A DNA stretch of 64,000 nucleotides from Jannaschia pagri (GCF_019655435.1 NZ_BPFH01000004.1:62001-126000); one strand, 5' to 3'; shown: positions 53,599 to 62,580, numbered from the stretch's first letter. The notes: a model not told the origin generated them from the letters alone. Program-made: numbers and translations.

Positions 53599-54205
53599 CC
53601 TTCTGCGGCTGACGCAATGGCTGTCACCGGCCTTTCCGGTATCGGGCTATGCCTATTCCCATGGGCTAGAGGCCGCCATGGCGGAGGGTCGCGTTAAGGA
53701 TGCCGAGACCTGCCGCACCTGGGTGGCAGCTGTTTTGGAGCACGGCAGTGGGGCCTTGGACGCTTGGGTGATCCGGGCGGTGATGGGCGGGGCAGAGGCC
53801 GCCGATATGGCCGATTTGATCCGAGCGCGCGCCGGTTGTGCCGAACGTTGGGAAGAAACACGCGCCATGGGGGCGGCGTTTTGTGAGGTCACCACCGGGA
53901 TGGGTGAGCCGCCCTTGGCGGACTTGCCCTTGCCCGTGGCGCTGGGGGTGCGAGCACGGGGCATGGACGCGGGCCTTGTGGTGAGCCTCTACCTGCAGGC
54001 CTTTGCGGGGCAGTTGGTCTCTGCCGCGACCCGTTTCCTACCCCTTGGCCAGACAGAGGCCCAGCGGGTGACGCGCGCCTTGCACCCGGTGATCGCCAAG
54101 GTGGCCGCAGCAGACTGCGCGGACCCACCGGGCAACGCCGCACTGCTGGCCGAACTGGACGCCATGGCCCATGAAACCCTGCAACCAAGGATCTTTCGCA
54201 CATGA
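53588..54205 (+). CDS. ureF: Urease accessory protein UreF
   Basis: A 205-residue all-helical protein that acts as checkpoint/GTPase partner of UreG in the UreDFG complex. LTQWLSPAFPVSGYAYSHGLEAA is the diagnostic start; YLQAFAGQLVSAATRFLPLGQTEAQ is also typical. The ATG at 53588 lies within the ureE end. The stop overlaps the next start by ATGA. Confidence 0.94.
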   Translation: MTTDLLRLTQWLSPAFPVSGYAYSHGLEAAMAEGRVKDAETCRTWVAAVLEHGSGALDAWVIRAVMGGAEAADMADLIRARAGCAERWEETRAMGAAFCEVTTGMGEPPLADLPLPVALGVRARGMDAGLVVSLYLQAFAGQLVSAATRFLPLGQTEAQRVTRALHPVIAKVAAADCADPPGNAALLAELDAMAHETLQPRIFRT

Positions 54206-54573
54206 GCACCTATGAGACCGGCAAGGCGCTGTCCGAACAGGTTAACCCGGGCATGGAGGACGCGCTGCGGGCGCGCTACGGCCACCTTGTCCCGACCCTG
54301 GCCGAGGGCGTGGTGGACTGGGCCTATGGTCGCCACTACGCCGATGAAACGCTGCCCCTGCGGGAGCGCTATATCGCGACCATTGCCGCGCTGACGGCCC
54401 AGGGGACGATCCCGCAGTTGAAGGTGAACATCGGCGGCGCGCGCAAGGCGGGTCTTTCCCGAGAGGAGATCGCAGCGGTGATCTGGCAGATGGCGCTCTA
54501 TGGGGGGATGCCAGCGGCGATCAATGGGTTGAACGCGGCCCTAGAGGTCTTTGCGGCAGAGGATGCGGCGTGA
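54202..54573 (+). CDS. Carboxymuconolactone decarboxylase family protein
   Basis: A 123-residue AhpD-like/CMD protein. Blocks: LVDWAYG-like VVDWAYGRHYADETLPLRERYIATIAALTAQG (shown in part), VNIGGARKAGLSREEI and QMALYGGMPAAINGL. There is no C-x-x-C, so it is not a peroxidase of the AhpD kind and is closer to the decarboxylase-like branch. It lies between ureF and ureG with four-base overlaps. Role in urease biology unknown. Confidence 0.85.
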   Translation: MSTYETGKALSEQVNPGMEDALRARYGHLVPTLAEGVVDWAYGRHYADETLPLRERYIATIAALTAQGTIPQLKVNIGGARKAGLSREEIAAVIWQMALYGGMPAAINGLNAALEVFAAEDAA

Positions 54574-54977
54574 TCCTGGCTGCGGTCATCTGGACGGTGG
54601 TTCTGGCGGATGTGGCGGCGCTCCACCTGCTGTGGGCTGCGCGGATCTGGGTGCCCGTGCGCGACGAGACTGGTCTGGCCCGGGCCGTCGTTGGCCGCCG
54701 GGGCATCACGCAGATGCCGGGGCCAGTCGCCTGTGGCGCCGTCGCCTTGGCCCTGCTCATTGCCGCGACCTTGCCGTGGTGGAGCGTCTTCGGTTGGCGG
54801 GCGTCGGCGCTCTTTGCGGCGGCCGTTGTATTCGGGGTCCGCGGGCTGGCGATCTTTATCCCGGCCTGGCGCGACATGACCCCGGAGCAGCCCTTTCGCC
54901 GGTTGGACGCGGCGGCCTATGGTCCGATGTGTCTGGCGCTGGGTGCGCTAGGGATGACGCTGGCTGCGGCCGCGTAA
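54570..54977 (+). CDS. DUF3995 family membrane protein
   Basis: A 135-residue protein with four membrane helices (about residues 4-24, 52-72, 78-97, 113-134) and the block [25 protein letters not shown] typical for DUF3995. The GTG at 54570 overlaps the preceding stop (GTGA). Function unknown; it is not a recognised nickel or urea transporter, although its position between ureF and ureG invites that question. Confidence 0.8.
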   Translation: MILAAVIWTVVLADVAALHLLWAARIWVPVRDETGLARAVVGRRGITQMPGPVACGAVALALLIAATLPWWSVFGWRASALFAAAVVFGVRGLAIFIPAWRDMTPEQPFRRLDAAAYGPMCLALGALGMTLAAAA

Positions 54978-54993
54978 ACGGGAGGAGAGCGAG

Positions 54994-55617
54994 ATGAGCC
55001 CCAACGGACCCCTGCGCGTGGGCATCGGCGGACCGGTCGGCGCAGGTAAGACGACGCTGACGGAACGTTTGGCCCGTGCTTTGGCCAAGGATCACTCCAT
55101 CGCCGTCATCACCAACGACATCTACACGCGCGAGGATGCGGAGTTCTTGCTACGCGCCCAGGCTCTGCCGGCGGATCGGATTAAGGGCGTCGAAACGGGC
55201 GGCTGCCCCCACACGGCGATTCGAGAAGATGCCTCGATCAACCTGGCGGCCATCGCCGACCTGCGCGCGACCCACGACGACCTGGAGGTGGTTCTGATCG
55301 AAAGCGGGGGCGACAACCTCGCAGCGACCTTTTCGCCGGAATTGGCCGACCTGACCATCTATGTGATCGACACGGCAGCCGGTCAGGACATTCCGCGCAA
55401 ACGGGGCCCCGGGGTGACGCGCTCGGACCTGCTGGTTTTGAACAAGACCGACTTGGCGCCCCATGTTGGCGTCGATCTGGAGATGGCGCGCGCCGATCTG
55501 GACCGGGCGCGGGGCGCGCGGCCTTACGTCATGGCGGCCCTGAGGCATGGCACCGGCGTTCCGGAGATCGTGGATTTCCTGAGGGTCGAAGGCGGCCTGG
55601 CGGTGCCCGCGACTTAA
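54994..55617 (+). CDS. ureG: Urease accessory GTPase UreG
   Basis: A 207-residue SIMIBI GTPase whose GTP hydrolysis drives nickel delivery. P-loop [17 protein letters not shown], the metal motif C-P-H in [35 protein letters not shown] and the specificity motif [12 protein letters not shown] are complete. A strong GGGAGGAGAG site precedes the start. Last gene of the urease operon. Confidence 0.97.
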   Translation: MSPNGPLRVGIGGPVGAGKTTLTERLARALAKDHSIAVITNDIYTREDAEFLLRAQALPADRIKGVETGGCPHTAIREDASINLAAIADLRATHDDLEVVLIESGGDNLAATFSPELADLTIYVIDTAAGQDIPRKRGPGVTRSDLLVLNKTDLAPHVGVDLEMARADLDRARGARPYVMAALRHGTGVPEIVDFLRVEGGLAVPAT

Positions 55618-55635
55618 TTTCGGACCGTCCTGACC

Positions 55636-55661
55636 CCTCCTGACAGAATGCTGTCAGGAGG
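55636..55661. promoter_or_regulatory. Perfect 11-bp palindromic operator before the VOC-WYL pair
   Basis: CCTCCTGACAG (55636-55646) and CTGTCAGGAGG (55651-55661) with a 4-base spacer. No T-run follows, so it is better read as an operator than a terminator. It lies 60 bases before the VOC gene, which is followed by a WYL-type regulator that probably binds here. Confidence 0.7.
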
Positions 55662-55721
55662 GCTGTGCGATCAGGTCGTCAGTCGCCCCACAGCGGGCGC
55701 AGGACACCGAAAGGACAGATC

Positions 55722-56123
55722 ATGAAAGATGTCGCCATGCCCGAATATGCCGCCTCCGCCCGCCCCGCCAATGCCCTGGTCTGGGCCGAGATCCCAGTCA
55801 GCGATCTGACCAAGGGCAGTGCCTTTTATGGCGCTGTTCTGGGCTACGATCTGACGCCGGAGCAGATGGGACCAAATATGACCGCCGTTCTGCCCACGGC
55901 GGACGGGCAGGGGGCTTCGGGCCATTTGTATGAGGGCAAACCCAGCGGTGACGGGCGCGGCCCGACGGTCAGCCTGGCGGTGTTGGATCCCTTGGAGGAC
56001 GTGATGTCCCGCGTTTGGCAGGCTGGTGGTAAGGTGCTGGGGGAGGTCATCACGATCCCCTTCGGATCTTTCTTCTATGCCGAAGACCCGGACGGAAATT
56101 CCCTGAGCTTCTTCCGGTACTGA
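55722..56123 (+). CDS. VOC family protein (glyoxalase/bleomycin-resistance fold)
   Basis: A 133-residue VOC protein: ALVWAEIPVSDLTKGSAFYGAVLGYDL, then GHLYEGKPSGDGRGPTVSLAV and the C-terminal FYAEDPDGNSLSFF. Metal-ligand positions are only partly filled (E in WAEI; E in YAEDPDG is not certain). Substrate unknown. The ATG at 55722 has AAAGGA upstream. The regulator gene starts four bases after its stop, so both form one operon. Confidence 0.88.
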   Translation: MKDVAMPEYAASARPANALVWAEIPVSDLTKGSAFYGAVLGYDLTPEQMGPNMTAVLPTADGQGASGHLYEGKPSGDGRGPTVSLAVLDPLEDVMSRVWQAGGKVLGEVITIPFGSFFYAEDPDGNSLSFFRY

Positions 56124-56127
56124 GCTG

Positions 56128-56841
56128 ATGCGCCGCGCCGACCGCCTCTTTCGTCTGGTGCAGCTGATGCGCGGCGGCAAGCTGTGGACGGCGGCGCGGC
56201 TGGCCGAAGCGATGGAGGTGTCCGAGCGCACCGTCTACCGCGATGTGGCCGATCTGATGGCCTCGGGCGTGCCCATCGAGGGCGCGGCCGGGGTCGGGTA
56301 TATGATGCGGGACGGCTATGACTTGCCGCCCCTGATGTTCACGGAGCAGGAGGTCGCGGCCCTGGCGTTGGGCGCGAGGATGGTGGTCGCTTGGGGCGGG
56401 CCGCAGATGGCGGCGGGCGCGCGGGAGGCTCTGTCGAAGATCGAGGCGGTGCTGCCCGACCCAGAGGTCGTCAGCGCCGCCCTCGCCCGTGTGGTTGCGC
56501 CGCCGGTTGGCATGTCCCGCGAGGACCGCGACCGCCTAGATGTCCTGGACCGGCAGGTCCGAGACGGCCTTGTGACGACGCTGGATTATGTCGATGCCTC
56601 GGGCGCCTCCACCCTGCGTGTGGTGCATCCGCTGGGGCTGTGGTTCTGGGGACGGCGATGGACGCTGGTGGCCTGGTGCGAGCTGCGGCAGGATTTTCGG
56701 ATGTTCCGGCTGGACCGCATGGTCTCGGTTCTGCCCTCGGAGCAGCCGTTCCCGCGCCGCCCGGATCGGACGCTAAAGGCCTGTGTGGCGGCGATGGAGG
56801 CGAAAGAGGGCGCGTCCTTCCCGCCGGAGATGATTTCCTAG
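56128..56841 (+). CDS. WYL domain transcriptional regulator (YafY type)
   Basis: A 237-residue regulator. N-terminal winged helix: MRRADRLFRLVQLMRGG, then ARLAEAMEVSERTVYRDVADLMASG. The C-terminal WYL-like part senses a ligand (VVHPLGLWFWGRRWTLVAWCELRQDFRMFRLDRM, shown in outline; W-x-L-VAWC replaces W-Y-L). Such regulators commonly repress their own operon with a VOC gene; the palindrome at 55636 is the obvious site. Confidence 0.9.
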   Translation: MRRADRLFRLVQLMRGGKLWTAARLAEAMEVSERTVYRDVADLMASGVPIEGAAGVGYMMRDGYDLPPLMFTEQEVAALALGARMVVAWGGPQMAAGAREALSKIEAVLPDPEVVSAALARVVAPPVGMSREDRDRLDVLDRQVRDGLVTTLDYVDASGASTLRVVHPLGLWFWGRRWTLVAWCELRQDFRMFRLDRMVSVLPSEQPFPRRPDRTLKACVAAMEAKEGASFPPEMIS

Positions 56842-57000
56842 ATCAGGCTTTGTCTTCGGCTGCCTGTTGAGGTGCCTCACGCTGTCAGTGCCGTCGCGAG
56901 CGGATGGACGCTTTGAAAGGTGTGATAACTATCTGTAGAAAAACGCTTTTGCGCAAGGACGGTCCCGCGTCCACCGCTACAGACGGTGCGGGTCGAAGTC

Positions 57001-57027
57001 GTTAACACAGCTTAACAATGTGTTAAC
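57001..57027. promoter_or_regulatory. Palindrome containing a CtrA-like site
   Basis: GTTAACACA (57001-57009) and TGTGTTAAC (57019-57027) are perfect inverted repeats around GCTTAACAA. Inside it, TTAACAATGTGTTAA (57012-57026) is TTAA-N7-TTAA, the full CtrA consensus. It ends 12 bases before the broken peptide gene at 57040. Confidence 0.5.
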
Positions 57028-57039
57028 CAAGGAAACGCT

Positions 57040-57228
57040 TTGACCAAAACACGTCTGACCGCCGCTACCCTGATCGCCTTGACCCTTCCTATGTAGGCTT
57101 GGGCTGCAGATGTCCCGACCGTCCCGTCCGCAACATCCGCTGAGGTCGCCCATGGGGGCGGGTGCCGCAAATCTTCCCCAGCCGGACAGTGTTGTCACGG
57201 TGGGTCACAGCCCGTCCACTGCCACTGA
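57040..57228 (+). pseudogene. Small secreted Cys/His-rich peptide gene with an in-frame TAG
   Basis: Reading from TTG at 57040 (AAGGAA upstream) gives MTKTRLTAATLIALTLPM, then TAG at 57094-57096, then AWAADVPTVPS..., a natural end of a signal peptide with its A-x-A cleavage site. The mature part continues AHGGGCRKSSPAGQCCHGGS and QPVHCH to TGA at 57226. Small proteins with this Cys-Cys-His ... His-Cys-His end occur in Rhodobacterales (from memory). One base change in codon 19 breaks it. Either a recent nonsense mutation or a sequence error. Confidence 0.5.
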
Positions 57229-57275
57229 GCGGGAGGGCCAAAGCTCCCACCTAACGCCCTGTTGTGGGGCGTGGG

Positions 57276-57296
57276 ACCCCGGCGTATCGCCGGGGT
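57276..57296. terminator. Strong stem-loop between WYL/peptide region and tatD
   Basis: ACCCCGGCG (57276-57284) pairs perfectly with CGCCGGGGT (57288-57296), loop TAT, 21 bases past the tatD stop. No T-run on either side, so the efficiency is unclear. Confidence 0.5.
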
Positions 57297-57316
57297 GGGG
57301 TCACCAGTTGGGGACG

Positions 57317-58099
57317 TTACGCGGACTTCGTAAACAGGCGCTCAAAGTTCGCCTCGGTCGCCGCAGCGAACGCGGCGTAGTCCAGACCAAAGACCTCCGC
57401 CCCTTTGCGCGCCGTGTGCGACACGAACGCAGGTTCATTGCGTTTCCCACGATAGGGCGGCGGCGCCAGATAGGGCGCGTCGGTCTCCACCAGGATTCGG
57501 TCAAGGGGCGCGGCGGCAAAGATCTCTCGCACCTCGGTGCTTCGGGGGAAGGCCGCAATTCCCGACATGGACAAATAGAAGCCCAAGTCGAGCGCCGCAC
57601 GGGCCAGGTCCGGACCGCTGCTGAAACAATGCATGACGCAGGTGTAAGGCCTCGCGCGATGTTCTTCGGTCAGGATGCGCGCCATATCGGCGTCCGCATC
57701 GCGGCTGTGGATGATCAGCGGCAGGCCCGTTTGGCGGCAGGCTTCGATATGGATGCGCAGGCTTTCCTGCTGAATATCCTTGCTGTCGGCCGTGTAATGG
57801 TAGTCCAGACCCGTCTCCCCGATCCCGACCATCTTGGGATGTTGGGCCAGTTCAACGAGGTCTTCGACCGTGGCCAGAGGCTCCTCTGCGGCGGACATGG
57901 GGTGGGTGCCAGCGGCCCAGTAGATCGGATCATGGGCCTCTGCGATGGCGCGGACCTGCGGTGCTTGGCGCAATTTGGTACAAATGGTCACCATCCGATG
58001 GACACCCGCCCCGGCGGCGCGGGCCACCATTTCGGGTAGCTCCCCGTCGAATTGCGGGAAATCCAGGTGGCAGTGGCTGTCGGTGATAAGCGGTTCCAT
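57317..58099 (-). CDS. tatD: TatD family metal-dependent hydrolase
   Basis: A 260-residue TIM-barrel deoxyribonuclease/hydrolase. Metal ligands in LITDSHCHLDFPQF, GIGETGLDYHY, LIIHSRDADAD, VMHCFSSG and the last aspartate in ILVETDAPYLAP. The ATG at 58099 opens the conserved block. It is third after tmk and holB on the minus strand, a widespread order (tmk-holB-tatD). Confidence 0.94.
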   Translation of the reverse strand: MEPLITDSHCHLDFPQFDGELPEMVARAAGAGVHRMVTICTKLRQAPQVRAIAEAHDPIYWAAGTHPMSAAEEPLATVEDLVELAQHPKMVGIGETGLDYHYTADSKDIQQESLRIHIEACRQTGLPLIIHSRDADADMARILTEEHRARPYTCVMHCFSSGPDLARAALDLGFYLSMSGIAAFPRSTEVREIFAAAPLDRILVETDAPYLAPPPYRGKRNEPAFVSHTARKGAEVFGLDYAAFAAATEANFERLFTKSA

Positions 58100-58251
58100 G
58101 GCGGGCCTATTGCGGATGTCAGGGGGCTGGCAGACCAACGGACCGAGGCCGCATTTGGCCATCGAGGCGGACCAAAAGCCATCGGACAGGGGCAGATCCA
58201 GCCGGGTTGCGGCAGGCCTTAAGCTGCGCCTGCGGACAGGGCAAGCCCGCC

Positions 58252-59316
58252 TCAGACCTTGCGCGCCTGCGCGTCGATGCGGGCCAGCGCATCCCAGACA
58301 ATGGCGGCGGGGTCGACGTTCACTGCCCTGGCGTGGGCCGCGCGGTCGCCCACGTCCTGGGCCAATTGCGCCCAGCCTCGGGCCGCCTGATCGTGGGGCG
58401 ACAACCGGCTCAGCAGCTCTGCCTCGGCCTCGGTCGCCCCCGCCGGAGCGCCGAGTAGTCCCGCTCGCGCCGCCTGGTGTAGCAAGCGCTCGATACCATC
58501 CATGGTCTGTTGCAGGCGGTCCGCGCCCGCCTTGCCGGCGCAGGCATCGGCCAAGGCCCGCGCGGCCCCACGATCCATTTGGGGCCGCGCGAAGAGCGAC
58601 AACAGCTTGCCATAGACCTCAGCCCCCCCGTCCGCCAGGGCCAGCGCGGCGCCGACAGAGCCCTGGGCCAGGCGCAGGTGATCCCCCTCTGCTGCGCCGC
58701 CTGCCTGGACGACCGCTTGGACCAAAGCCTCGCCCGAGAGCGGCGCAAGGGGCAGCATGCGACACCGGGACCGGATCGTCGGCAACAAGCGCGCAGGCTG
58801 ATGGGAGATCAGCAGCAGCGTGCTGCGCGCCGGTGGCTCCTCCAACAGTTTGAGGATCGCATTGGCTGCATTGGGATTCAGCGCATCGACATCATCCACG
58901 ATGACCACGCGCCGCCCGTCCGATGACATGCCAAAAAACGGACCCAGGCGCCGCACTTCGTCAATGGTGATTTGGGTGGCCAAACGCTTGGTCTTGTCGT
59001 TCCAGGGCCGTCGCAGCAGCATCAGACCGGGCGCGGAGAGCGCCTCGATCAAGGGCAATTGTCCGTGCCCCGGTGGCGCGTCCAGCGTCGTGGCGACGGT
59101 CGGTGGATCCGTCAGCAGAAAGCGCGCGATCCGCCAGGCCAGTGTCGCCTTACCGACGCCGCGTGGCCCGGTCAGCAGCCAGCCATGGTGCAACCGTCCG
59201 CCGTTCCATGCGTCGATGAACGCCCGCTCCGCGGCCTGTTGCCCGAACAGATGGGGCGTGTGGCGCGGATGCGGAGCCTCGCCCGCGCGGTCCGGTTCCG
59301 GACGCTCCTCGCTCAT
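58252..59316 (-). CDS. holB: DNA polymerase III delta prime subunit
   Basis: A 354-residue clamp-loader subunit. It begins with a long acidic/basic tail, then HLFGQQAAERAFIDAWNGGRLHHGWLLTGPRGVGKATLAW; the P-loop reads GPRGVGKAT, with alanine where active ATPases have T/S, in line with a non-hydrolysing subunit. VVIVDDVDALNPNAANAILKLLEEPP and SRC-type RSRCRM follow. It overlaps tmk by four bases. Confidence 0.93.
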   Translation of the reverse strand: MSEERPEPDRAGEAPHPRHTPHLFGQQAAERAFIDAWNGGRLHHGWLLTGPRGVGKATLAWRIARFLLTDPPTVATTLDAPPGHGQLPLIEALSAPGLMLLRRPWNDKTKRLATQITIDEVRRLGPFFGMSSDGRRVVIVDDVDALNPNAANAILKLLEEPPARSTLLLISHQPARLLPTIRSRCRMLPLAPLSGEALVQAVVQAGGAAEGDHLRLAQGSVGAALALADGGAEVYGKLLSLFARPQMDRGAARALADACAGKAGADRLQQTMDGIERLLHQAARAGLLGAPAGATEAEAELLSRLSPHDQAARGWAQLAQDVGDRAAHARAVNVDPAAIVWDALARIDAQARKV

Positions 59317-59909
59317 GGCAGGTGAGCGCGCACACGGGCGGCCACGACGTCTGGTTCGGCGGCCCCGTCAATGACGCGGATCCGGTCGGGGTAATCCTTG
59401 GCCAGGCCAAGGTATCCAGACCGGACGAGCCGTTGGAACTCCAAGCCTAACTGCTCAAAACGGTCCTCGTCGTGGTCGCGGGCCAGCCCCCGCCGCAGCG
59501 CCTGATCCGGGTCCATGTCGATGACGAAGGTCAGGTCCGGCTCCCGCCCAATGACCAAGTCCTGGAGGGCATCGACCACATGCCGCTCCCCCCCGCGCGT
59601 GGCTTGATAGACCCGCGTGCTGTCGGTCCAACGGTCCGACACCACCCAGTCGCCACGGGCCAGGGCGGGCAACAGGCGCCGCTCCAAATTATCGCGCCGC
59701 GCCGCATTGTATAGCAGCAGTTCCGTGACGGGTGACCACCGCCCAGGGTCTCCTTCGACCAGAAGGCTGCGAATGGCCTCCGCGCCCGCGCTGCCGCCCG
59801 GCTCCCGACTGCGCAGCACGGTCTGACCCGTGGCCACAAGGTGATCTGCCAAGAGGCGCGCCTGGGTGGACTTGCCGCAGCCGTCGATGCCTTCGAAGGA
59901 AATGAACAT
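59313..59909 (-). CDS. tmk: Thymidylate kinase
   Basis: A 198-residue kinase making dTDP from dTMP. P-loop FEGIDGCGKSTQARLL, the DR motif in VVSDRWTDSTRVYQ, and REPGGSAGAEAIR are complete. Start at the ATG that opens the P-loop region. First of tmk-holB-tatD; a 180-base gap separates it from the upstream D,D-carboxypeptidase. Confidence 0.95.
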   Translation of the reverse strand: MFISFEGIDGCGKSTQARLLADHLVATGQTVLRSREPGGSAGAEAIRSLLVEGDPGRWSPVTELLLYNAARRDNLERRLLPALARGDWVVSDRWTDSTRVYQATRGGERHVVDALQDLVIGREPDLTFVIDMDPDQALRRGLARDHDEDRFEQLGLEFQRLVRSGYLGLAKDYPDRIRVIDGAAEPDVVAARVRAHLP

Positions 59910-60092
59910 GGGCCTCGCTTATCAGGGGGCCGCCCCACCGAAAACCCTGCATCGCCACGGCAGCGCCCGCGACGCACAGCGCCCAAGAGGCCATCGCTCA
60001 CGTCCCCGCTTCGATGTTCCCCAAATATGCAAACGCACCCGCAACCCTCAGTGCGAAGCTCGCAAGCACAAGGACCAGCCCCTCAGCCTCGC

Positions 60093-61256
60093 TTACTGAA
60101 ACCGCTCCAGCGCCGTCCCAAGGACCGTTTCGGCCACTTCAGCGCCCGCGATTTGGATCCGGCGCCACGGGCCCGCCACGGGCACATCTGCGCCAGCGAT
60201 CAGTGGGACCTCGACGGGATCCAGCCCCGGATGGCTGAGCGTGAGGGTTCCGACACGGTCTCCGGCGGTGACCGGGGCGCGCAAGGGCCCTTCGTAGGAG
60301 ATGTCGCCCTGGATCATCTCTCGCCCAGTGATGGGCAGCAGCACGGTGACCGAGTTGCCCGGAACCAGCGGGACGGTGGACACATCGCCCATGAAGACCT
60401 GCGCCTCCATGATGACCTCGTCCGGATCGGACAGCAGGGTTTCCTCAGCAAACTGCCGGAACGCCCAATTCACGATGCGCTCGCTCTCTTCGGCGCGGGC
60501 GGCCTCGGTCTCCAGGCCAGAGACCACGAAGCTGACGCGGCGGTCGCCTTGGGCGGCGCTGCCCACCAAGCCATAGCCCGCCTCCTGTGTGTGACCTGTC
60601 TTCAGACCATCGGCACCGATGCCCAGGCGCAACAAGGGGTTCCGGTTGAACCTGTTGGAGGGGGAGCGACCATCGAAGGCGAACTCCCGCTCGGCGAAGT
60701 AGGGGTAATACTGCGGAAACTCCGTCACGAGCCGTTCCGCCAGGATCGCCAGATCCATCATCGACATCACGTGCCCGGGTTCTGGCCAGCCGTTGGAGTT
60801 GCGGAAGACGCTGTTCACCATCCCCAGGTCGCGCGCGCGGTCCGTCATCATGGCGGCGAACCCGTCTTCGGTACCGTCGGGGCTCAGCGCTTCGGCCAAG
60901 ACCGTGGTCGCATCGTTCCCCGACAGGACGACAACGCCACGGATCAGGTCCTCGACCGTCACGCGGTCCCGAGGATCCAGGAACATCGTGGAGCCGCCGT
61001 AGGCCGCCGCCTCAGCGGACACGGGCAACACCGTATCCAGGCTTAAGCGACCATCCTCCAGCGCTTCGAACGCCATGTTCAGGGTCATGAGCTTGGACAT
61101 GGAGGCGGGTGGCAGGGGCACGTCGGCATTCTTGGCGAGCAGCACCTGACCGGTGTTGTGGTCGACAACGACTGCGGATCCGGCGCGGGTCTGGAACTCC
61201 TGCGCCCAAAGCGGGGCACAGGTTAACAGCAGGGTCGCAACGGCTGTGCGGAGCAT
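60093..61256 (-). CDS. dacC: D-alanyl-D-alanine carboxypeptidase (PBP5/6 type)
   Basis: A 387-residue periplasmic penicillin-binding protein that trims the terminal D-Ala from peptidoglycan. Signal peptide 1-18; catalytic S52-x-x-K55 in PASMSKLMT; S112-G-N114; K219-T-G in DGLKTGHTQEAGYGL. The C-terminal beta domain ends in a possible amphipathic anchor (AETVLGTALERFQ). The ATG at 61256 starts the signal sequence. Exact subtype (DacA, C or D) is not certain. Confidence 0.93.
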   Translation of the reverse strand: MLRTAVATLLLTCAPLWAQEFQTRAGSAVVVDHNTGQVLLAKNADVPLPPASMSKLMTLNMAFEALEDGRLSLDTVLPVSAEAAAYGGSTMFLDPRDRVTVEDLIRGVVVLSGNDATTVLAEALSPDGTEDGFAAMMTDRARDLGMVNSVFRNSNGWPEPGHVMSMMDLAILAERLVTEFPQYYPYFAEREFAFDGRSPSNRFNRNPLLRLGIGADGLKTGHTQEAGYGLVGSAAQGDRRVSFVVSGLETEAARAEESERIVNWAFRQFAEETLLSDPDEVIMEAQVFMGDVSTVPLVPGNSVTVLLPITGREMIQGDISYEGPLRAPVTAGDRVGTLTLSHPGLDPVEVPLIAGADVPVAGPWRRIQIAGAEVAETVLGTALERFQ

Positions 61257-61305
61257 GGCTTGGGTTCTCCGTCTCACTGGAAACACGAAGCCATGATATA
61301 AGGCC

Positions 61306-62532
61306 TCAGCCAGAGACTGCATAGGCGTCGGTGAAGCCCAATGACTTGGCTTTGCGAAGAACCGCCGCACGGTCGCTGGCCGTTGTCGCGGGGCCAACCA
61401 CCACACGCCAATAGGTTCGGCCCCGGCTCTGTTGCTCAATCACGCGGGGCAGAACGCCTGCGTTGGACAGGGACGTGGCGGTATTGCGTGCGTTTTGCTC
61501 CACCGAGAAGATACCGATTTGAACATAGGCTCGGTCGATGCCGCCCGAGGGCAGGGGCGCCGAGCTTGCGCGCGGCTGGGCGGGGGTATCCAGCGAGGTC
61601 GCGGCGACGGAGGCCGGTGCAGCCGAAGTGGCGATGGGCGCGCTAGCGTCCGCGTCCAGAGTTGCGGCGGCGGGCAGGGGCTCTGGCTCCGCTGGGCGGC
61701 GCTTGCCGAAGAGACGTTGAAAGAACCCAGGCTTTTGACGGCCTTGATCGGAGGTCTCGGCGGGCTCTGGGGTGGCAACCGCAGCGCTTTCTGTGGGCGC
61801 CGGAGCGGTGTCGTCGTCCTCCAACCCATCGACGGCGGCGATGGCCGCCGCAAGGGTGTCGGTCGGTGCAGGGTCGGCGACCGCTTCTGGGGTCGGTGCC
61901 TCGACAGCTGGATCTGGGACAGCGGCTTGGATGATCTGGTCTTCGGCGACGCCGCTGGGGGCATCCGCCACGGCCTCGGGTGCGGTGACCTGTGGTGCGG
62001 CGGTGGGGTCGGGCACTTCTTCGCGCCGCAGGGCAACGACGTCGATTGTGGTGGGCGCACCGGCGATGATGCCAAGGGCTGCGGCGGCATCCGAAGACAG
62101 CTGCAGCGACGGCCCAGGATTTGACCGTTCACGCTTGAACAGGGCGCCGATCACGAATTTGCCGTTGGATTCGTTCCGAATGATGACCCGTTCAGGGTCT
62201 TTCACGCCAGGCGCGGCAACCCAGACGCCACCCAGTGACGGCCTGCCGTCCCACAGCGCGCGGTCATTGGCCTGAAACACCTCGGGCGCTTCGATGTCGC
62301 GTTCGATCAATTGGACGCTGCTGCTGCTCACGGAACTGGCCCGCGTCGCATCGCCGCCCCCGCCGGTGGTCGCCTGACACCCGGCTAGGACGGCCACAGC
62401 CGCAACGGTTCCGAGAAAACGAACGGTGACTTTGGGGGCACCAACCCACTGATTTGCCTGTCGCACTGTCCTGCGCCCCGTGCTCTGCTCTGCCGTGGTG
62501 GCCCGTTGATCGCGCCTACCACCTTGAGACAT
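61306..62532 (-). CDS. SPOR domain lipoprotein
   Basis: A 408-residue exported protein with a C-terminal SPOR domain (AYVQIGIFSVEQNARNTATSL, TYWRVVVGPATTASDRAAVL), which binds denuded glycan at the division site. A lipobox VLAGC is preceded by a hydrophobic stretch. The middle has an RlpA-like part (VWVAAPGVKDPERVIIRNESNGKFVIGAL) and a long Ala/Pro linker. From the ATG at 62532 the lipobox cysteine is unusually far in; the GTG at 62466 would give a normal signal length and may be the true start. Likely a division- or septum-related protein upstream of dac. Confidence 0.82.
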   Translation of the reverse strand: MSQGGRRDQRATTAEQSTGRRTVRQANQWVGAPKVTVRFLGTVAAVAVLAGCQATTGGGGDATRASSVSSSSVQLIERDIEAPEVFQANDRALWDGRPSLGGVWVAAPGVKDPERVIIRNESNGKFVIGALFKRERSNPGPSLQLSSDAAAALGIIAGAPTTIDVVALRREEVPDPTAAPQVTAPEAVADAPSGVAEDQIIQAAVPDPAVEAPTPEAVADPAPTDTLAAAIAAVDGLEDDDTAPAPTESAAVATPEPAETSDQGRQKPGFFQRLFGKRRPAEPEPLPAAATLDADASAPIATSAAPASVAATSLDTPAQPRASSAPLPSGGIDRAYVQIGIFSVEQNARNTATSLSNAGVLPRVIEQQSRGRTYWRVVVGPATTASDRAAVLRKAKSLGFTDAYAVSG

Positions 62533-62580
62533 AGCGCATTTCCGGCGATCTGTGAACCCTTTGGCCCAGACACCCGGATC

